A stretch of 64,000 nt of DNA from an uncultured Cocleimonas sp. (GTDB taxonomy: Bacteria > Pseudomonadota > Gammaproteobacteria > Thiotrichales > Thiotrichaceae): the NCBI RefSeq assembly GCF_947495625.1, contig NZ_CANLZW010000010.1:1-64000 (forward strand), read 5' to 3'. Shown one piece after another: positions 6,901 to 16,665 of the stretch. The translations under genes and the position numbers were made by a program. The notes below the pieces were generated by a model. The model did not search any database. It was not told the DNA's origin and saw only the letters and a program-made list of their open reading frames with translations. The first letter of the stretch is position 1, and each line of letters begins with the position of its first letter.

Positions 6901-7412
6901 GTTTCACAGCTAAAGCTGCGAGATACCTTTTTGTCTACAGCAACAAAAACGTATCCCAAAAAATGCCGCCCGACAAACAAGCCGCAAGCGGTTCCCTCGC
7001 TACTCAAAAAATGACGAGATTTTAGAACTCGCTCCTGACGTCACTCAAACAACTAAAATCTTAATCGTCAATTTTCTGCGTGGCTCGGCTTGTTTGAATG
7101 GGAATTGAAAAACATCGCTAGAATTAAAAAAGTGCCTGAAAGGTGGGGGGTGATAATTTCCCCTTTAAAAGCAATGAGTATCGCAGGAAAGAATGGATTA
7201 GGATGAAGGTTGTTTGAGCGAAGCGAGTTCCCTTTATCCACATTCTTTCTGAGAAACGCAATGAACCCGCAGGGTGCTTTTAGGGCAGCTTTTTGTTTGG
7301 TTCGTTTATTTTGGCTGAGCAAAATAAATGAACTCGTAGCCTGTAACTAAAATTCGAGGATAAGAATAAAGTCTCTAAGCTACGAAAAAGACCACTCGAA
7401 TGTAAATAGAAT
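6901..7412. repeat. Dispersed long repeat R1, copy A
   Basis: Starts GTTTCACAGCTAAAGCTGCG and continues through blocks such as GTGGCTCGGCTTGTTTGAAT and GATGAAGGTTGTTTGAGCG. Matching copies are at 27962-28520 and, shorter, at 29276-29583. It contains a degenerate G-run repeat at 7127-7155 and palindromic segments. Confidence 0.85.
7127..7155 (+). repeat. Dispersed GTAGGGGGGTGAC-family repeat, copy 6 (degenerate)
   Basis: AAAAAAGTGCCTGAAAGGTGGGG form, within long repeat R1 copy A. Confidence 0.7.
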
Positions 7413-7417
7413 AAAAA

Positions 7418-7592
7418 AACGCGGTAACCCGCATTCGTAGGTTAGATAAGCTTGCGCGCCATCTAACGCATGATTATCGGCACATACTTAATTCTTCACC
7501 TATCTGTTGTAGTCTATCTTTCGAAATCCAGATGACGCTATCGCTTATCTAGGCTACATCTGACATCGGAAGCCCATAAATCTATCTATTTA
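7418..7592. repeat. 170-bp direct repeat, left copy (flanks porin)
   Basis: Begins AACGCGGTAACCCGCATTCG and ends near CATAAATCTATCTATTTA. The matching copy is at 8986-9158 in the same orientation. Internally, TAGATAAGCTTGCGCGCCAT and the inverse of ATGACGCTATCGCTTATCTA make a long imperfect hairpin, like a miniature palindromic element. Confidence 0.85.
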
Positions 7593-7667
7593 AAACCATA
7601 TATTCAACTGAGGCTTGTTTCTGCCTGAGATGCTCATGCTCATTTTTGCCCAATCAAAAATGAGCAA

Positions 7668-7693
7668 AAAACCTCCAAAAGTGGGGGGGTGAC
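7668..7693 (+). repeat. Dispersed GTAGGGGGGTGAC-family repeat, copy 7
   Basis: AAAACCTCCAAAAGTG then G7 and TGAC; A-to-G change within the core. Confidence 0.85.
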
Positions 7694-8113
7694 TAAATTA
7701 ATGACACTTATAAAAACATCCTTTCATTGCTAAAAAATCACACGATCAGATTTTATATCTCAAAAAAAACATTCTTAAATAGTGCGTTTTATTTAAAAAT
7801 CGCATTATTTAAGTGCATGTTAATTAACTCTTATCTTACTGTTTTACTTACTTAATCTTAAATTACTGATAGCTGAAAAAATTAACAGCACATCATAAAA
7901 AAGTTAATAAAATCTATATAAGTATTTGTTTATATATTAATTTTTTAATGACTTTTATTTGATACATATAGCATTTTCTTCCCTCTTTTATTTAGAACTA
8001 ATTCCTTTTTTTATTTTTTGGCACACAAGTTGCAAAAAACCAACTGTGTTACTTGTGTACCACAATAGATACACATAATTATTAAATTTTTGTTATAAAA
8101 AAAGAGGTTTTTC

Positions 8114-8779
8114 ATGAAAATAACAAGGAAGTTACTTGTAAGTTCAATCGCTGCCAGTTTGATATCAGTGACCACTATGTCTACAGCAAACGCTGAAGTC
8201 TCTGCATCAGTCGGTATAGCCAATATGTATTTATGGCGCGGTATAGATCTTGGGAGTGGAGATCCAGCAGTATCGGGAGATCTAAAATACAGCACAGACT
8301 CTGGTCTTTATGCCGGAATATGGGGTTCATCAGGCGATTCTGCTTTAGGTACGGAATACGATTTATTTGCCGGATGGGGTGGAAAACTAGGCCCTGTGAA
8401 TCTGGATGTAAGTCTCTGGTCTTATAACTATGCAAGTTCAGATATTGACCCAGGCGAACTAACAGATTTAGTTGTTTCAGCAGGCATCGGCGATTTCACT
8501 GGTACGTTATATGAGGCTGTTCAAGGTGATGATGACAATGATTACCGCTATATAACTCTCGGTTATGACTTCGGTAAGTTTAATGCAACCGTTGGCGTTC
8601 ATGATTATGAAGAAACCGACGGAAACCCTGCTCATCTACAGCTAGGTTATAGCTATAACGATAATTTGAGTTTTGCAGTCAGTCAGTATGTTGCCGATGA
8701 AGATAGCGATGCGGCGGCGGCATTAGGTGCAGATGATGATATGCAATTTCTAGTCAGCTATAGCTTTGATATTAAATAG
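8114..8779 (+). CDS. TorF-family putative outer-membrane porin
   Basis: A 221-residue precursor with a signal peptide (cleavage probably after STANA, residue 27). The mature part is an aromatic-rich beta-barrel of alternating strands and turns (YLWRGIDLG, GLYAGIWGSS, YDLFAGWGGKLGPVNLDVSLW) ending in Phe-Asp-Ile-Lys. The VSASVGIANMYLWRGID beginning is typical of the TorF/gcw_chp family (TIGR02001 type) in marine gammaproteobacteria. It probably forms a channel for small solutes. It stands alone, has its own terminator (8835-8867), and is bracketed by two 170-bp direct repeats. Confidence 0.85.
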   Translation: MKITRKLLVSSIAASLISVTTMSTANAEVSASVGIANMYLWRGIDLGSGDPAVSGDLKYSTDSGLYAGIWGSSGDSALGTEYDLFAGWGGKLGPVNLDVSLWSYNYASSDIDPGELTDLVVSAGIGDFTGTLYEAVQGDDDNDYRYITLGYDFGKFNATVGVHDYEETDGNPAHLQLGYSYNDNLSFAVSQYVADEDSDAAAALGADDDMQFLVSYSFDIK

Positions 8780-8834
8780 ATATTAAGTAGATATAAAGCA
8801 GATACAGAATTACCGAAAATTAATGAGTTGTACT

Positions 8835-8867
8835 AAAATGCCCTTTCCCCGAGGGGCATTTTTTTTA
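8835..8867 (+). terminator. Rho-independent terminator after porin gene
   Basis: Stem AATGCCCC/GGGGCATT-like (AATGCCCTTTCCCC then GAGGGGCATT) followed by eight T residues, 55 bp after the porin stop. Confidence 0.85.
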
Positions 8868-8985
8868 TCTATAAAAAGCCCACTCAAGAAGAAAATTAAT
8901 CATTCGATTAATGTTAAGTTGCCAATCTATCTATTTATGAATACCTTGGTAAATATGAAATTCATGCGATCGACCTGTTTTATTT

Positions 8986-9158
8986 AACGCGGTAACCCGC
9001 ATTCGTAGCTTAGATAAGCTTGCGCCATCTAACGCATGATTTTTGGCACATACTTAATTCTTCACCTATCTGTTGTAGTCTATCTTTCGAAACCCAGATG
9101 ACGCTATCGCTTATCTAGGCTACATCTGACTTCTGACGCACATAAATCTTTCTATTTA
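8986..9158. repeat. 170-bp direct repeat, right copy (flanks porin)
   Basis: Same orientation as 7418-7592, with a few substitutions and small indels (for example, one GCGC unit lost in GCTTGCGCGCC). Confidence 0.85.
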
Positions 9159-9387
9159 TTTATGGCCTTATCTTCGAATGAGAATTTTGGTATTTAGAAT
9201 TATTAAAGACCGCTGATCAGGAAAATTAGATAAATATATATGGGAGGTCTAAGCTAGTTATTCATCATGAATAAAGCTTCCTTAGTATATTTTCATAAGA
9301 TGAAGTTGCGACCAGAATAGTAAAAATAATAATTTTAAGCAGAACTGATCTCACTAATTTTTTTCACAAAAAAAAGATAATAATTAG

Positions 9388-11376
9388 ATGAAAACTAAAG
9401 CCCACACTACAATCAAAACCGCTACGAAAACAAAACTGAATCAGAATAACAGTAACAGTAACAGTAACAAACCAAGCCCAACTAGCACCAATCTATTGGG
9501 ACAATCGGTTAGTTCGACTGCCTATAAAAGCATGCTAAAAGCGATGCGACAGATGATGTCTGATGATCGTATTCGGTTGGTATTGCAAAAAGAAGGTCGC
9601 AACAGTATTGAGGAAGACTGGGCGATTATTTCCCAGTATAAAAGTTTCGAAGAAGGCGTGTTAGAACACGCTAAAATAACCACCTTGGGCGAATGGGGGA
9701 ATAGCCAATTAATCAGTATCGACTACGACACTAAATCAGCCTGTTTTAGGGTTTATAACAGTACCGAAGCGCTAAACCAGAAAGAAGATAATCTGTGTAT
9801 TGGCAGTTACTTCCTCGCGGGAAAACTTACCAGCTGGTGTGAAAAAGTATTCAATGTACATTGCTGGCCCGAGCAAACTAAATTTTTAGCCAAGGGTGAT
9901 GACTATGATGAATTTATTATCGCGCCTACGGCTCTATCCATAGAATCAGAACTTGCACGACTCGTTAAATCGGACAAAGAAATCTGTGACAATATGGCGG
10001 TCGTCATCAAGCGCCTGAAAAACGAGATTACCTCTAGAGAGCGGGCAGAACTGGCTGTAGCTAAACTGGTTTATTACGATGCTTTAACCGGCGTATTTAA
10101 CAGGCGCTACTTTTATGAAAAACTAGAGGAAGCCTCATCTAGTGTTCACCATAAGCAGAATATCTGTGCATTATTGCTGATTGATCTCGATTATTTTAAA
10201 GCGATCAATGATTCACTTGGTCATAACGAAGGGGACAAAGCACTTATCTTTGTCGCTGAGAAATTACAATCTACCATTGCCCAAAAAGAAGACGCAATAC
10301 TGGCAAGACTGGGCGGTGATGAGTTTGTTATCTTGTTACCAAGATTAGGATCAGATAAAGACGAAGCAAGACAATTTGCGACCCAGATTGCAGATAAGAT
10401 TCTTGAGCAATCAAAACAAGCATGTATTTTAGGTGGAGTTGAACATTTTTTAACCTATAGTGTTGGCATCTGCTTGATGACAGATAGCGACTTGCAAGCA
10501 GAAGAACACCTTAAACACGCTGATAACGCCTTATATCAATCAAAATTAGATGGGCGTGATCAGTATTCATTCTTCTCTAAAAAAATGCAGCTGATTGTTG
10601 ATCAAAAGCACACCCTTAGCAGTGAGCTAAAGGTCGCTATTCAAAAAGAACAATTTATTTTGCACTTTCAACCCATTTTCAATGGCGATAATCAATTAGT
10701 TTCGTGCGAAGCCTTAGTGCGCTGGAATCATCCTAAAAAAGGACTATTAGCTGCCGATAACTTTATCAAACAGGCAGAAGACTCGCGTTTGATTATCGCT
10801 CTGGGTGAGATTGTCTTAAAAGCAGCCTTTAAAACACTTAAAGAATGGGAAGATAGAAAAATGCTCGATGGCTTTGAGCGTCTATCAATTAACATCAGTC
10901 CCCTCCATTTTATGCACCCGACCTTTGTTGAATTTGTGAGAAAAACACTGATGCAAGAAGGGGTTAACGGCAACATGATTATGATCGAGATTACTGAACA
11001 CAATATGATCTCTAATTTCAAATTATCATCCGCCATTATGAACTCCTTGAGTAAGCTTGGATTGCGCTTTTCAATAGATGATTACGGTTCTGGCTACTCA
11101 TCGTTATCTTATCTGCACCGTTTACCTTTCTCCGAATTAAAGATTGATCGAACCTTCATAACGCATGTTCTGGATAATGAAAAAGACCAAAAAATTGTGG
11201 GTTCCATCCTTTCACTTGCTCATAGTCTGGATATAGACGCACTCGTTGAAGGCGTTGAAAATAATCAGCAACTTGAATACCTAAAGAAACAAAAATGTAA
11301 GCTGTTTCAGGGCTATCATTTAGGCAAGCCGGTGAGTAAAGATGATTTTGAAGAAAAGTATCTTTTGAGCAGCTAA
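9388..11376 (+). CDS. GGDEF-EAL cyclic-di-GMP enzyme with V4R-like sensor region
   Basis: A 662-residue protein without signal peptide or membrane segments. The N-terminus is low-complexity (SNSNSNK). Residues about 40-200 look like a V4R-type small-molecule-binding domain (GSYFLAGKLTSWCEKVF, then CWPEQTKFLAKGDDYDEF and FIIAPT). The GGDEF domain has an intact LGGDEF near residues 308-313 but lacks the RxxD inhibitory site (QKED at that place). The EAL domain has EALVRWNHP near 441, an intact loop-6 motif DDYGSGYSS and a conserved ITEHN, so it should be able to hydrolyse c-di-GMP. It probably controls biofilm or motility; the signal is unknown. Confidence 0.88.
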   Translation: MKTKAHTTIKTATKTKLNQNNSNSNSNKPSPTSTNLLGQSVSSTAYKSMLKAMRQMMSDDRIRLVLQKEGRNSIEEDWAIISQYKSFEEGVLEHAKITTLGEWGNSQLISIDYDTKSACFRVYNSTEALNQKEDNLCIGSYFLAGKLTSWCEKVFNVHCWPEQTKFLAKGDDYDEFIIAPTALSIESELARLVKSDKEICDNMAVVIKRLKNEITSRERAELAVAKLVYYDALTGVFNRRYFYEKLEEASSSVHHKQNICALLLIDLDYFKAINDSLGHNEGDKALIFVAEKLQSTIAQKEDAILARLGGDEFVILLPRLGSDKDEARQFATQIADKILEQSKQACILGGVEHFLTYSVGICLMTDSDLQAEEHLKHADNALYQSKLDGRDQYSFFSKKMQLIVDQKHTLSSELKVAIQKEQFILHFQPIFNGDNQLVSCEALVRWNHPKKGLLAADNFIKQAEDSRLIIALGEIVLKAAFKTLKEWEDRKMLDGFERLSINISPLHFMHPTFVEFVRKTLMQEGVNGNMIMIEITEHNMISNFKLSSAIMNSLSKLGLRFSIDDYGSGYSSLSYLHRLPFSELKIDRTFITHVLDNEKDQKIVGSILSLAHSLDIDALVEGVENNQQLEYLKKQKCKLFQGYHLGKPVSKDDFEEKYLLSS

Positions 11377-11653
11377 GTGAATAGCTATGTGAATAGTTAA
11401 GAGAATGACGATAAACGTTATTCAGGTTTATCCATGTTTTAACGCTGTACAGTTAAACCCCATTTTACTATCCGTTGTGCGTGAATCCTCAAGCATGTGG
11501 TTTCTTGTCATAATCCGAATATTCCTTTCCAGCTGATTCTTAATTATATGCAAAATCTTAATAGTGTTTGTTTTTATGGGCTGTTTATTAACTAAATTAG
11601 ATGTAATAAATTACGGTTTTCGCCAAGGTTAGAGCGATCACCAAGCAATACAT

Positions 11654-11893
11654 TTAGGAGTTAATACCGCTGAATTTATCTGTACCGACGGGTTGTACTG
11701 TGCCTTTCTTTAACATCGAAGAGTCTTTATTTAAAACCCTTTCTACGACAACGGCGATATTTTCATTAACCGATCCCTCTGGGGATTCTGCTTTTGTGGG
11801 TTGTAATGCGGTTGGTTCAGGGCCTTTATTCACTCTGCTTTGAACATGATATTCGTTGATAAGAAAATCTGTCACTTGAGTTTTTGTGTCCAT
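11654..11893 (-). pseudogene. Truncated N-terminal remnant of an OsmC-like exported protein
   Basis: A 79-codon frame whose last 45 residues match the N-terminal part of the tandem OsmC-like protein at 34934-36226. Compare NENIAVVVERVLNKDSSMLK and KKGTVQPVGTDKFSG here with TENIVTTTQNILNKEAHFLK and KKGIVKPVGEDQFSA there. The homology stops just where the full protein continues into its first OsmC domain (AWELVSD). There is no signal peptide and no downstream domain, so this is most likely a decayed duplicate. It might still be expressed as a short peptide. Confidence 0.6.
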
Positions 11894-12209
11894 TTTATCA
11901 ATTCTTTGTTGGGTTGTTTTCTCGGCTTTTTTTCACGGTAAGTTATTCAGCTATTATCTAACAACCGTCAAATTTATTGCTTGAGGTTGCTCAATAACCA
12001 AGACTTACTTAAAACTATAAAGGGATAAATTTCTTCTTATACTTCTACCATTCCTTTTCTTCAATGAAAAATAAGACCCCCATTATTTTATAGATAAATA
12101 ATCGTGAATTACTTCACTGTATATTTAACTTTCTCATTATAATATTTATTGTACTTAACGCTCATTACTTACAAGTAGATTTGGCTATTAATAGATATAA
12201 AAGGAATAA
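11894..12209. other. Intergenic region, 316 bp
   Basis: AT-rich spacer between divergent genes. No repeat or RNA was recognised; the AAGGA just before 12210 is the ribosome-binding site of the next gene. Confidence 0.5.
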
Positions 12210-12674
12210 GTGTATGGAGAGCGCATCCAAAATAGCGTTAAAAATAAAACTCTGATGTTAATTTTCGCAGTATTTCCATTAAGAAGGCCACTGGCATCTT
12301 GCATTGCGTTTGCTAAAGTAGTTTTGCTTACAAGTGCTTTTGGCTTTACTTTAAGTTGCAATATTTATGCCGAGGATATACCCAAACAGCGAGTTATTAC
12401 GGGTATCCAACATTGTCCTGGCGGAAAAGTCATACAAAATTTGGATGGTAGTAATAAGTTTGGAAATGATAAGTTCGATAGACTCACTACAATGAGTTAT
12501 GGAATGGGTAAATTAGTCCAAGGGCGAGATAAAAAATTCTACTGTGAGTACAACGTATTACCTAAATTCTCTTGTGAAAGTATCGAAAAATCCTGCACTG
12601 CAAAAACAACAAGTTCAAATGATTCTATTTGTTTATGTCCGGCATCATCAAGGTATCTCAAAAGCTTAGATTAA
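12210..12674 (+). CDS. Small exported Cys-rich protein, unknown
   Basis: A 154-residue protein starting at GTG (12210), four bases after AAGGA; an ATG at 12214 is out of frame. The N-terminus has two hydrophobic stretches (TLMLIFAVFPL and VVLLTSAFGFTLSCNIYA), with likely export and cleavage before EDIPKQ. The mature part has about seven cysteines (HCPGG, FYCEYN, FSCESIEKSCTAK, ICLCPASS), suggesting disulfides in the periplasm. No family is recognised. It has its own promoter region and no obvious operon partner. Confidence 0.65.
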   Translation: MYGERIQNSVKNKTLMLIFAVFPLRRPLASCIAFAKVVLLTSAFGFTLSCNIYAEDIPKQRVITGIQHCPGGKVIQNLDGSNKFGNDKFDRLTTMSYGMGKLVQGRDKKFYCEYNVLPKFSCESIEKSCTAKTTSSNDSICLCPASSRYLKSLD

Positions 12675-12990
12675 TCGGATTAACTTATGTCGTAATTCTT
12701 CACAATTAAATTTATGAGTGTTCTAAAAAATTTGTGGTTCACCCAGAAAAGCTTCGGCTGAGTCTATCTATGGAATGAGGTCGGTGTGATTGAATGGTTA
12801 CTCTAAGTTATTTGCCTTTTAAATTGTAAAAAAAGTTTCTTACTCTGCATAAGTTCTATCCTTTTGTCGATTATTTTGAAATAAAAAAATGAATACGATA
12901 TATTTTATATTGTTAACAAATATTTAATTATGTGCATTAGATTCGCCCATATAGATTCACACCAAAAATAACAACAATCATGAAACATGC
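12675..12990. other. Intergenic region, 316 bp
   Basis: AT-rich spacer upstream of the PAS-GGDEF gene. No recognised element beyond probable promoter sequences. Confidence 0.5.
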
Positions 12991-13884
12991 ATGAAAGAAT
13001 TTGATTTCAATTTTAAAGATATCGTGGATTTCGCTAATGATGTGATCATCGTTACAAATGCTGATCAAATTAATATACCAGGACCTGAGATTGTCTATGT
13101 TAATCAAGCTTTCACGGAGCTTTCCGGGTATACAGCAGAAGAAGTTATAGGTAAAAATCCCAGGATATTGCAGTCTAAAGAAACCGATGAAGAGACTAAA
13201 AAGGTTATCAGGAGAGGGCTAGAGCAAAAGGTCCCCGTTAGAGTAACCATCAGGAATCAATGTAAAGCGGGAACAGGGTATTGGCTTGATTTAAGTATTC
13301 ACCCTTTAAAAAATCCTCAAGGTGTTGTGACCCATTTTGTTGCCATTGAGCGTGACGTTACTGAACAAAAAGACATTGAACGAAAGCTCGAAGTTTTATC
13401 AAGAACGGATCCTTTAACAGGGTTGATAAATAGAAGAACCTTTGACGAAATACTGGATAACGAGCTTCCTCACTTTAAGCAAAGTGGTGAAGTGTTTTCG
13501 CTGCTAATGCTCGATATCGACCACTTTAAACAAATTAATGATAATTTTGGACATTCGGTGGGTGATACTGCTATCAAGACCATTTCACTCGCGTGTGAAT
13601 CCAACTTAAGATTGTACGATAAAATGGCTAGAATCGGCGGCGAAGAGTTTTGTGTGTTGTTACCTGCCACTAAAAAAGAATCTGCATTAGAAATTGCAGA
13701 GAAAATTAGAGAAATTGTTGCACAAACTCCTATAAGGACGAGTAACGGCGATATTCTGGCAACGATCAGTATCGGTATATCTGAAGTTGAAAATACAGAT
13801 ACGAATCATGTAAATATTATGCAAAGAGCTGATGAAAATTTATATAAAGCTAAAAAGTCAGGTCGTAATAGAGTCTGCGCCTGA
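12991..13884 (+). CDS. PAS-GGDEF diguanylate cyclase
   Basis: A 297-residue cytoplasmic protein. A PAS domain (about residues 8-125) carries GPEIVYVNQAFTELSGYTAE and GKNPRILQS; the cysteine that would mark a flavin-binding LOV domain is absent (PRILQS). After a PAC-like stretch (THFVAIERDVTEQK) comes a GGDEF domain with the active IGGEEF near 216-220 and an intact RxxD inhibitory site (RLYD) just before it. It should make cyclic-di-GMP with product feedback. Monocistronic, with a strong terminator at 13921. Confidence 0.88.
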   Translation: MKEFDFNFKDIVDFANDVIIVTNADQINIPGPEIVYVNQAFTELSGYTAEEVIGKNPRILQSKETDEETKKVIRRGLEQKVPVRVTIRNQCKAGTGYWLDLSIHPLKNPQGVVTHFVAIERDVTEQKDIERKLEVLSRTDPLTGLINRRTFDEILDNELPHFKQSGEVFSLLMLDIDHFKQINDNFGHSVGDTAIKTISLACESNLRLYDKMARIGGEEFCVLLPATKKESALEIAEKIREIVAQTPIRTSNGDILATISIGISEVENTDTNHVNIMQRADENLYKAKKSGRNRVCA

Positions 13885-13920
13885 CGATCAATAATTAGTA
13901 AATCCAGAATTTCATCCACA

Positions 13921-13949
13921 AAAAAGCCCGAATATATTCGGGCTTTTTT
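13921..13949 (+). terminator. Rho-independent terminator after PAS-GGDEF gene
   Basis: AAAAAGCCCGAATA/TATTCGGGCTTTTTT: a perfect hairpin with flanking A and T tracts. It may serve both strands. Confidence 0.92.
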
Positions 13950-14002
13950 GTGCGTAACTTTGATAGCTTATTCTTAATAACGACGTGTGACTTAAGAAAA
14001 AA

Positions 14003-14416
14003 TTATGAAAACTTGGGATCTATCTGCAAGAAGGTGTCTTCTTTACGGAATAAAAATAACATCACACAGGCTGCTAACATTGGCCATGCAGCAAAGAACA
14101 ATAAGTGATTTCCTTCAAAGGGTGATAGGTATTGACCGAAAGAAGACAAGGTTGATGCCGTATGTAATAGCAATACTGCACCATAGGTAATAGTTTTCTT
14201 GAAGCCAATAAAAAACAGAGCTAATAGAATAAGCTCTAAAACGCCTATGATTGTGAAAATAGAGCTGGCTAAGCCAGAGATCGAATAAAATTTATTAAAG
14301 ATCGCAGCGGTGTGACCTGGGTTGACAAATTTATCTACCGTCCACATGAGTATGACGAGAAAAACACTCGCACGAAGAAAAAACATTGAATACTTAAATT
14401 TGTTATCGGTGGTCAC
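14003..14416 (-). CDS. DoxX-like small membrane protein
   Basis: A 137-residue protein with four membrane segments (about residues 12-28, 48-70, 73-92 and 105-122) and short polar ends. The pattern (FFLRASVFLVILMWTVDKFVNP, then IGVLELILLALFFIGFKK) is that of DoxX-like/DUF417-like inner-membrane proteins. Some family members take part in thiosulfate or quinone-linked redox; others are uncharacterised. Monocistronic; a dispersed G6 repeat and topB lie upstream. Confidence 0.65.
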   Translation of the reverse strand: MTTDNKFKYSMFFLRASVFLVILMWTVDKFVNPGHTAAIFNKFYSISGLASSIFTIIGVLELILLALFFIGFKKTITYGAVLLLHTASTLSSFGQYLSPFEGNHLLFFAAWPMLAACVMLFLFRKEDTFLQIDPKFS

Positions 14417-14598
14417 TTTCTATTTCCTTATGAGTTATAACTATTAATAGTTGAATTAGGGGAATTGATTTTTAATGTTGCAATGTAAAAGCGTAAAGTC
14501 ATAGCTTAAACCATCACTTCCTGCCTCTTTACGAGTGAGGTTTTTGTTTAGATACACAAGTAGAAAATATAAATAAAAGTTAATGTTGAGTTAAAAAC

Positions 14599-14622
14599 AG
14601 CCCAAAAGTAGGGGGGTGACAT
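14599..14622 (+). repeat. Dispersed GTAGGGGGGTGAC-family repeat, copy 8
   Basis: Perfect core. Read from topB, the C-rich strand follows the topB stop by about 50 bp and runs into GGGCTGTTTTT. Confidence 0.9.
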
Positions 14623-14670
14623 TCAAAGATTTAAGCACTGCTATGTTTGATATTGTTAAGAATAACTTTG

Positions 14671-16665
14671 TCAGCCTCGTTTTTTCGCAGCGCTGTTTTT
14701 GGTAGTGCCATTTTTGGTCGAGGTTTTCTTCGCAGTATTCTTCTTTTTAGTAAACTTTCTTTTCTTGCCCCATTTTTTAGGTGCTTTACCTAATCCTTGC
14801 AATCCCGAAAACTCAACGGCTCCAACATCATTAATCAATTGTTGTAAGTTCTGTGTCATGGGTTGCATGAAATTCCCATAACTCATCTCGCGCTGGCAAA
14901 TCGCTTCTAGCTGCGATTCCCAATGCGCAGTCATATCGGGATAGCCCATACTCTCAGGCAGGCTGGTAATGAGTTGGAGGCCTACCTTTGTCGCACGAAT
15001 TTCCTTACCTTTTCGCTGGAGATATTCTCGTGTAAATAATAATTCGATAATCCCGGCTCGCGTTGCTTCTGTTCCGATCCCGTCCGTTTCTCGTAAGACC
15101 TTTTTGATCTCGGGATCAGTCACATAGCGTGCGATACCCGTCATCGCACTTAGCAAGGTTGCATCGGTGAAATGCTTGGGTGGCGTCGTCTGTTTTTCAA
15201 CCACATTGGCATCGGTACAAGTAACGGGGTCGTCTTTTTTTACCAGCGGTAATTGTTTTGCCGAAAACGCTTCACTCTCATTGTTGGCATTTGTTTTTTT
15301 GCTTTGTGGAAATAATGCTTTCCAACCCTGCGCGAGTACATCTTTCTGTTTGGCGATAAACAAGCCACCACTCACTTCACTTTCAATGCTTTTATCTGCA
15401 TATTCAAAAGGTGGATAAAACTGGATCAAATACTGCCGAGCAATGAGTTCGTACAGGTTCGATTCATCGCGGGATAACCGACCACCATCCATGGATTTCA
15501 TCGTGGGAATAATCGCGTGGTGAGCGCTGACTTTACTGTCATTCCAGGCTTTGCTTTTAAGTTTAAGATTCGCCTGTGCAACCGCATCACTGAGTTTGTT
15601 GCAAGTCTTGGCGATAGCATCTGTCACTCGATCAACTTCACGCAAATGCTCCGTCGGCAGGTAGCGACTATCAGAACGTGGATAGGTGATCAGATTGTGT
15701 CTCTCATAAAGGTTTTGACAGGTATCTAACACCTGTTTGGCACTCATGCTGAATCGCTTTGCCGCATCGATTTGTAAGGCCGAAAGGTTATACGGCAGTG
15801 GTGGCGCCTGTTTCTTCTTTTGTTCAGTAACCTTGGTGATTTTTCCGGGTTGGTTGGTGACTTTAGCCACCACCGTTTCTGCGAGTTTCTTCGAAAGTAC
15901 GCGACCTTCATCATCCCTATAGTCATCGCAAGACGCACTGGGTTTCCACTTCGCCTGAAAGCTTTCCTTTTTTGAAGTTTCAAGCGTAACCATCACTTCA
16001 TAAAAGGGTTTTGAAACGAAATTCATGATCTCTAAATCACGATGTACCACCAAACCAAGTAGCGGCGTTTGTACTCTTCCCACAGAAAGTACGCCCTGGT
16101 AGCCAGATTTTTGCCCTTTAATGGTACATAAACGCGTCATGTTTATACCGTACAACCAATCTGCACGAGCTCTGGCTAATGCAGACGTCGCCAGGGGAAT
16201 AAAGTCGGTATTTTTCTTCAGGTTGTTTAGCGATTTTTTCACAGCGTTAGCGTTGAGATCATTAATCAGACAGCGTTGCGTCGCTAACTTTTTAGCTTTA
16301 GAAACACCACAGTGATTAATCACCTCATCAATCAGAATCTGACCTTCGCGATCAGGGTCACCCACATTTACCAGAGAATCGGCTTTTTTAATCAGTTTTT
16401 TGAGAACAGTAAATTGCTTTCTGGTATTGGGTTTTACCTGAAGTTTCCAAACATCCGGCACGATCGGCAAATGAGCGATTACCCATTTTTTATACTCAGG
16501 GTCGTAGGCTTCGGGTTGTGCCTGTTCGAGTAAATGACCGATACACCAACTCACAACATCGCCATTGCCCGCCTCAATAAAACCATCGCCTTTTTTATGC
16601 GGTCTGGGAAGCGCATCAGCAACAGCACGACCAAGACTAGGTTTTTCAGCGATATAAAGAATCAT
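14671..16665 (-). CDS. topB: DNA topoisomerase III
   Basis: A 664-residue type IA topoisomerase. The N-terminal Toprim fold starts MILYIAEKPSLGRAVADALP and has the metal-binding DPDREGQ motif. The catalytic tyrosine lies in LITYPRSDSRYLP at residue 328, as in E. coli TopB, and TDGIGTEATRA follows. The C-terminus is a Lys-rich basic tail that may help DNA binding. It relaxes and decatenates DNA during replication and recombination. Starts at ATG 16665. It seems to be its own transcription unit. Confidence 0.95.
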   Translation of the reverse strand: MILYIAEKPSLGRAVADALPRPHKKGDGFIEAGNGDVVSWCIGHLLEQAQPEAYDPEYKKWVIAHLPIVPDVWKLQVKPNTRKQFTVLKKLIKKADSLVNVGDPDREGQILIDEVINHCGVSKAKKLATQRCLINDLNANAVKKSLNNLKKNTDFIPLATSALARARADWLYGINMTRLCTIKGQKSGYQGVLSVGRVQTPLLGLVVHRDLEIMNFVSKPFYEVMVTLETSKKESFQAKWKPSASCDDYRDDEGRVLSKKLAETVVAKVTNQPGKITKVTEQKKKQAPPLPYNLSALQIDAAKRFSMSAKQVLDTCQNLYERHNLITYPRSDSRYLPTEHLREVDRVTDAIAKTCNKLSDAVAQANLKLKSKAWNDSKVSAHHAIIPTMKSMDGGRLSRDESNLYELIARQYLIQFYPPFEYADKSIESEVSGGLFIAKQKDVLAQGWKALFPQSKKTNANNESEAFSAKQLPLVKKDDPVTCTDANVVEKQTTPPKHFTDATLLSAMTGIARYVTDPEIKKVLRETDGIGTEATRAGIIELLFTREYLQRKGKEIRATKVGLQLITSLPESMGYPDMTAHWESQLEAICQREMSYGNFMQPMTQNLQQLINDVGAVEFSGLQGLGKAPKKWGKKRKFTKKKNTAKKTSTKNGTTKNSAAKKRG

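Larger units (their letters stand above)
6612..8113. other. Repeat-rich non-coding region, about 1.5 kb
   Basis: No convincing gene is seen. The region holds the array end, two adjacent G6 repeats (6839-6890), a 510-bp dispersed repeat (6901-7412), the first of two 170-bp direct repeats (7418-7592), another G-run repeat (7668-7693), and from about 7700 a very AT-rich stretch that probably holds the promoter of the porin gene. Small frames here, such as 7068-7322, arise from the repeat and are not taken as genes. Confidence 0.7.
8780..9387. other. Intergenic region with right-hand direct repeat
   Basis: About 600 bp without a gene. It holds the porin terminator, the right copy of the 170-bp repeat, and an AT-rich stretch before the GGDEF-EAL gene that is likely to carry its promoter. 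Nothing else was recognised. Confidence 0.6.

Noticed and set aside
7068-7322. 84-codon minus-strand frame, similar to one at 29174-29500
   Set aside because: Both lie within the long repeat R1, and the second also runs through the decayed attC; they have no ribosome site or conserved codon pattern, so they are translations of repeat DNA.
12991-13370. PAS domain as a blue-light LOV sensor
   Set aside because: The required flavin-linking cysteine is missing in GKNPRILQS.
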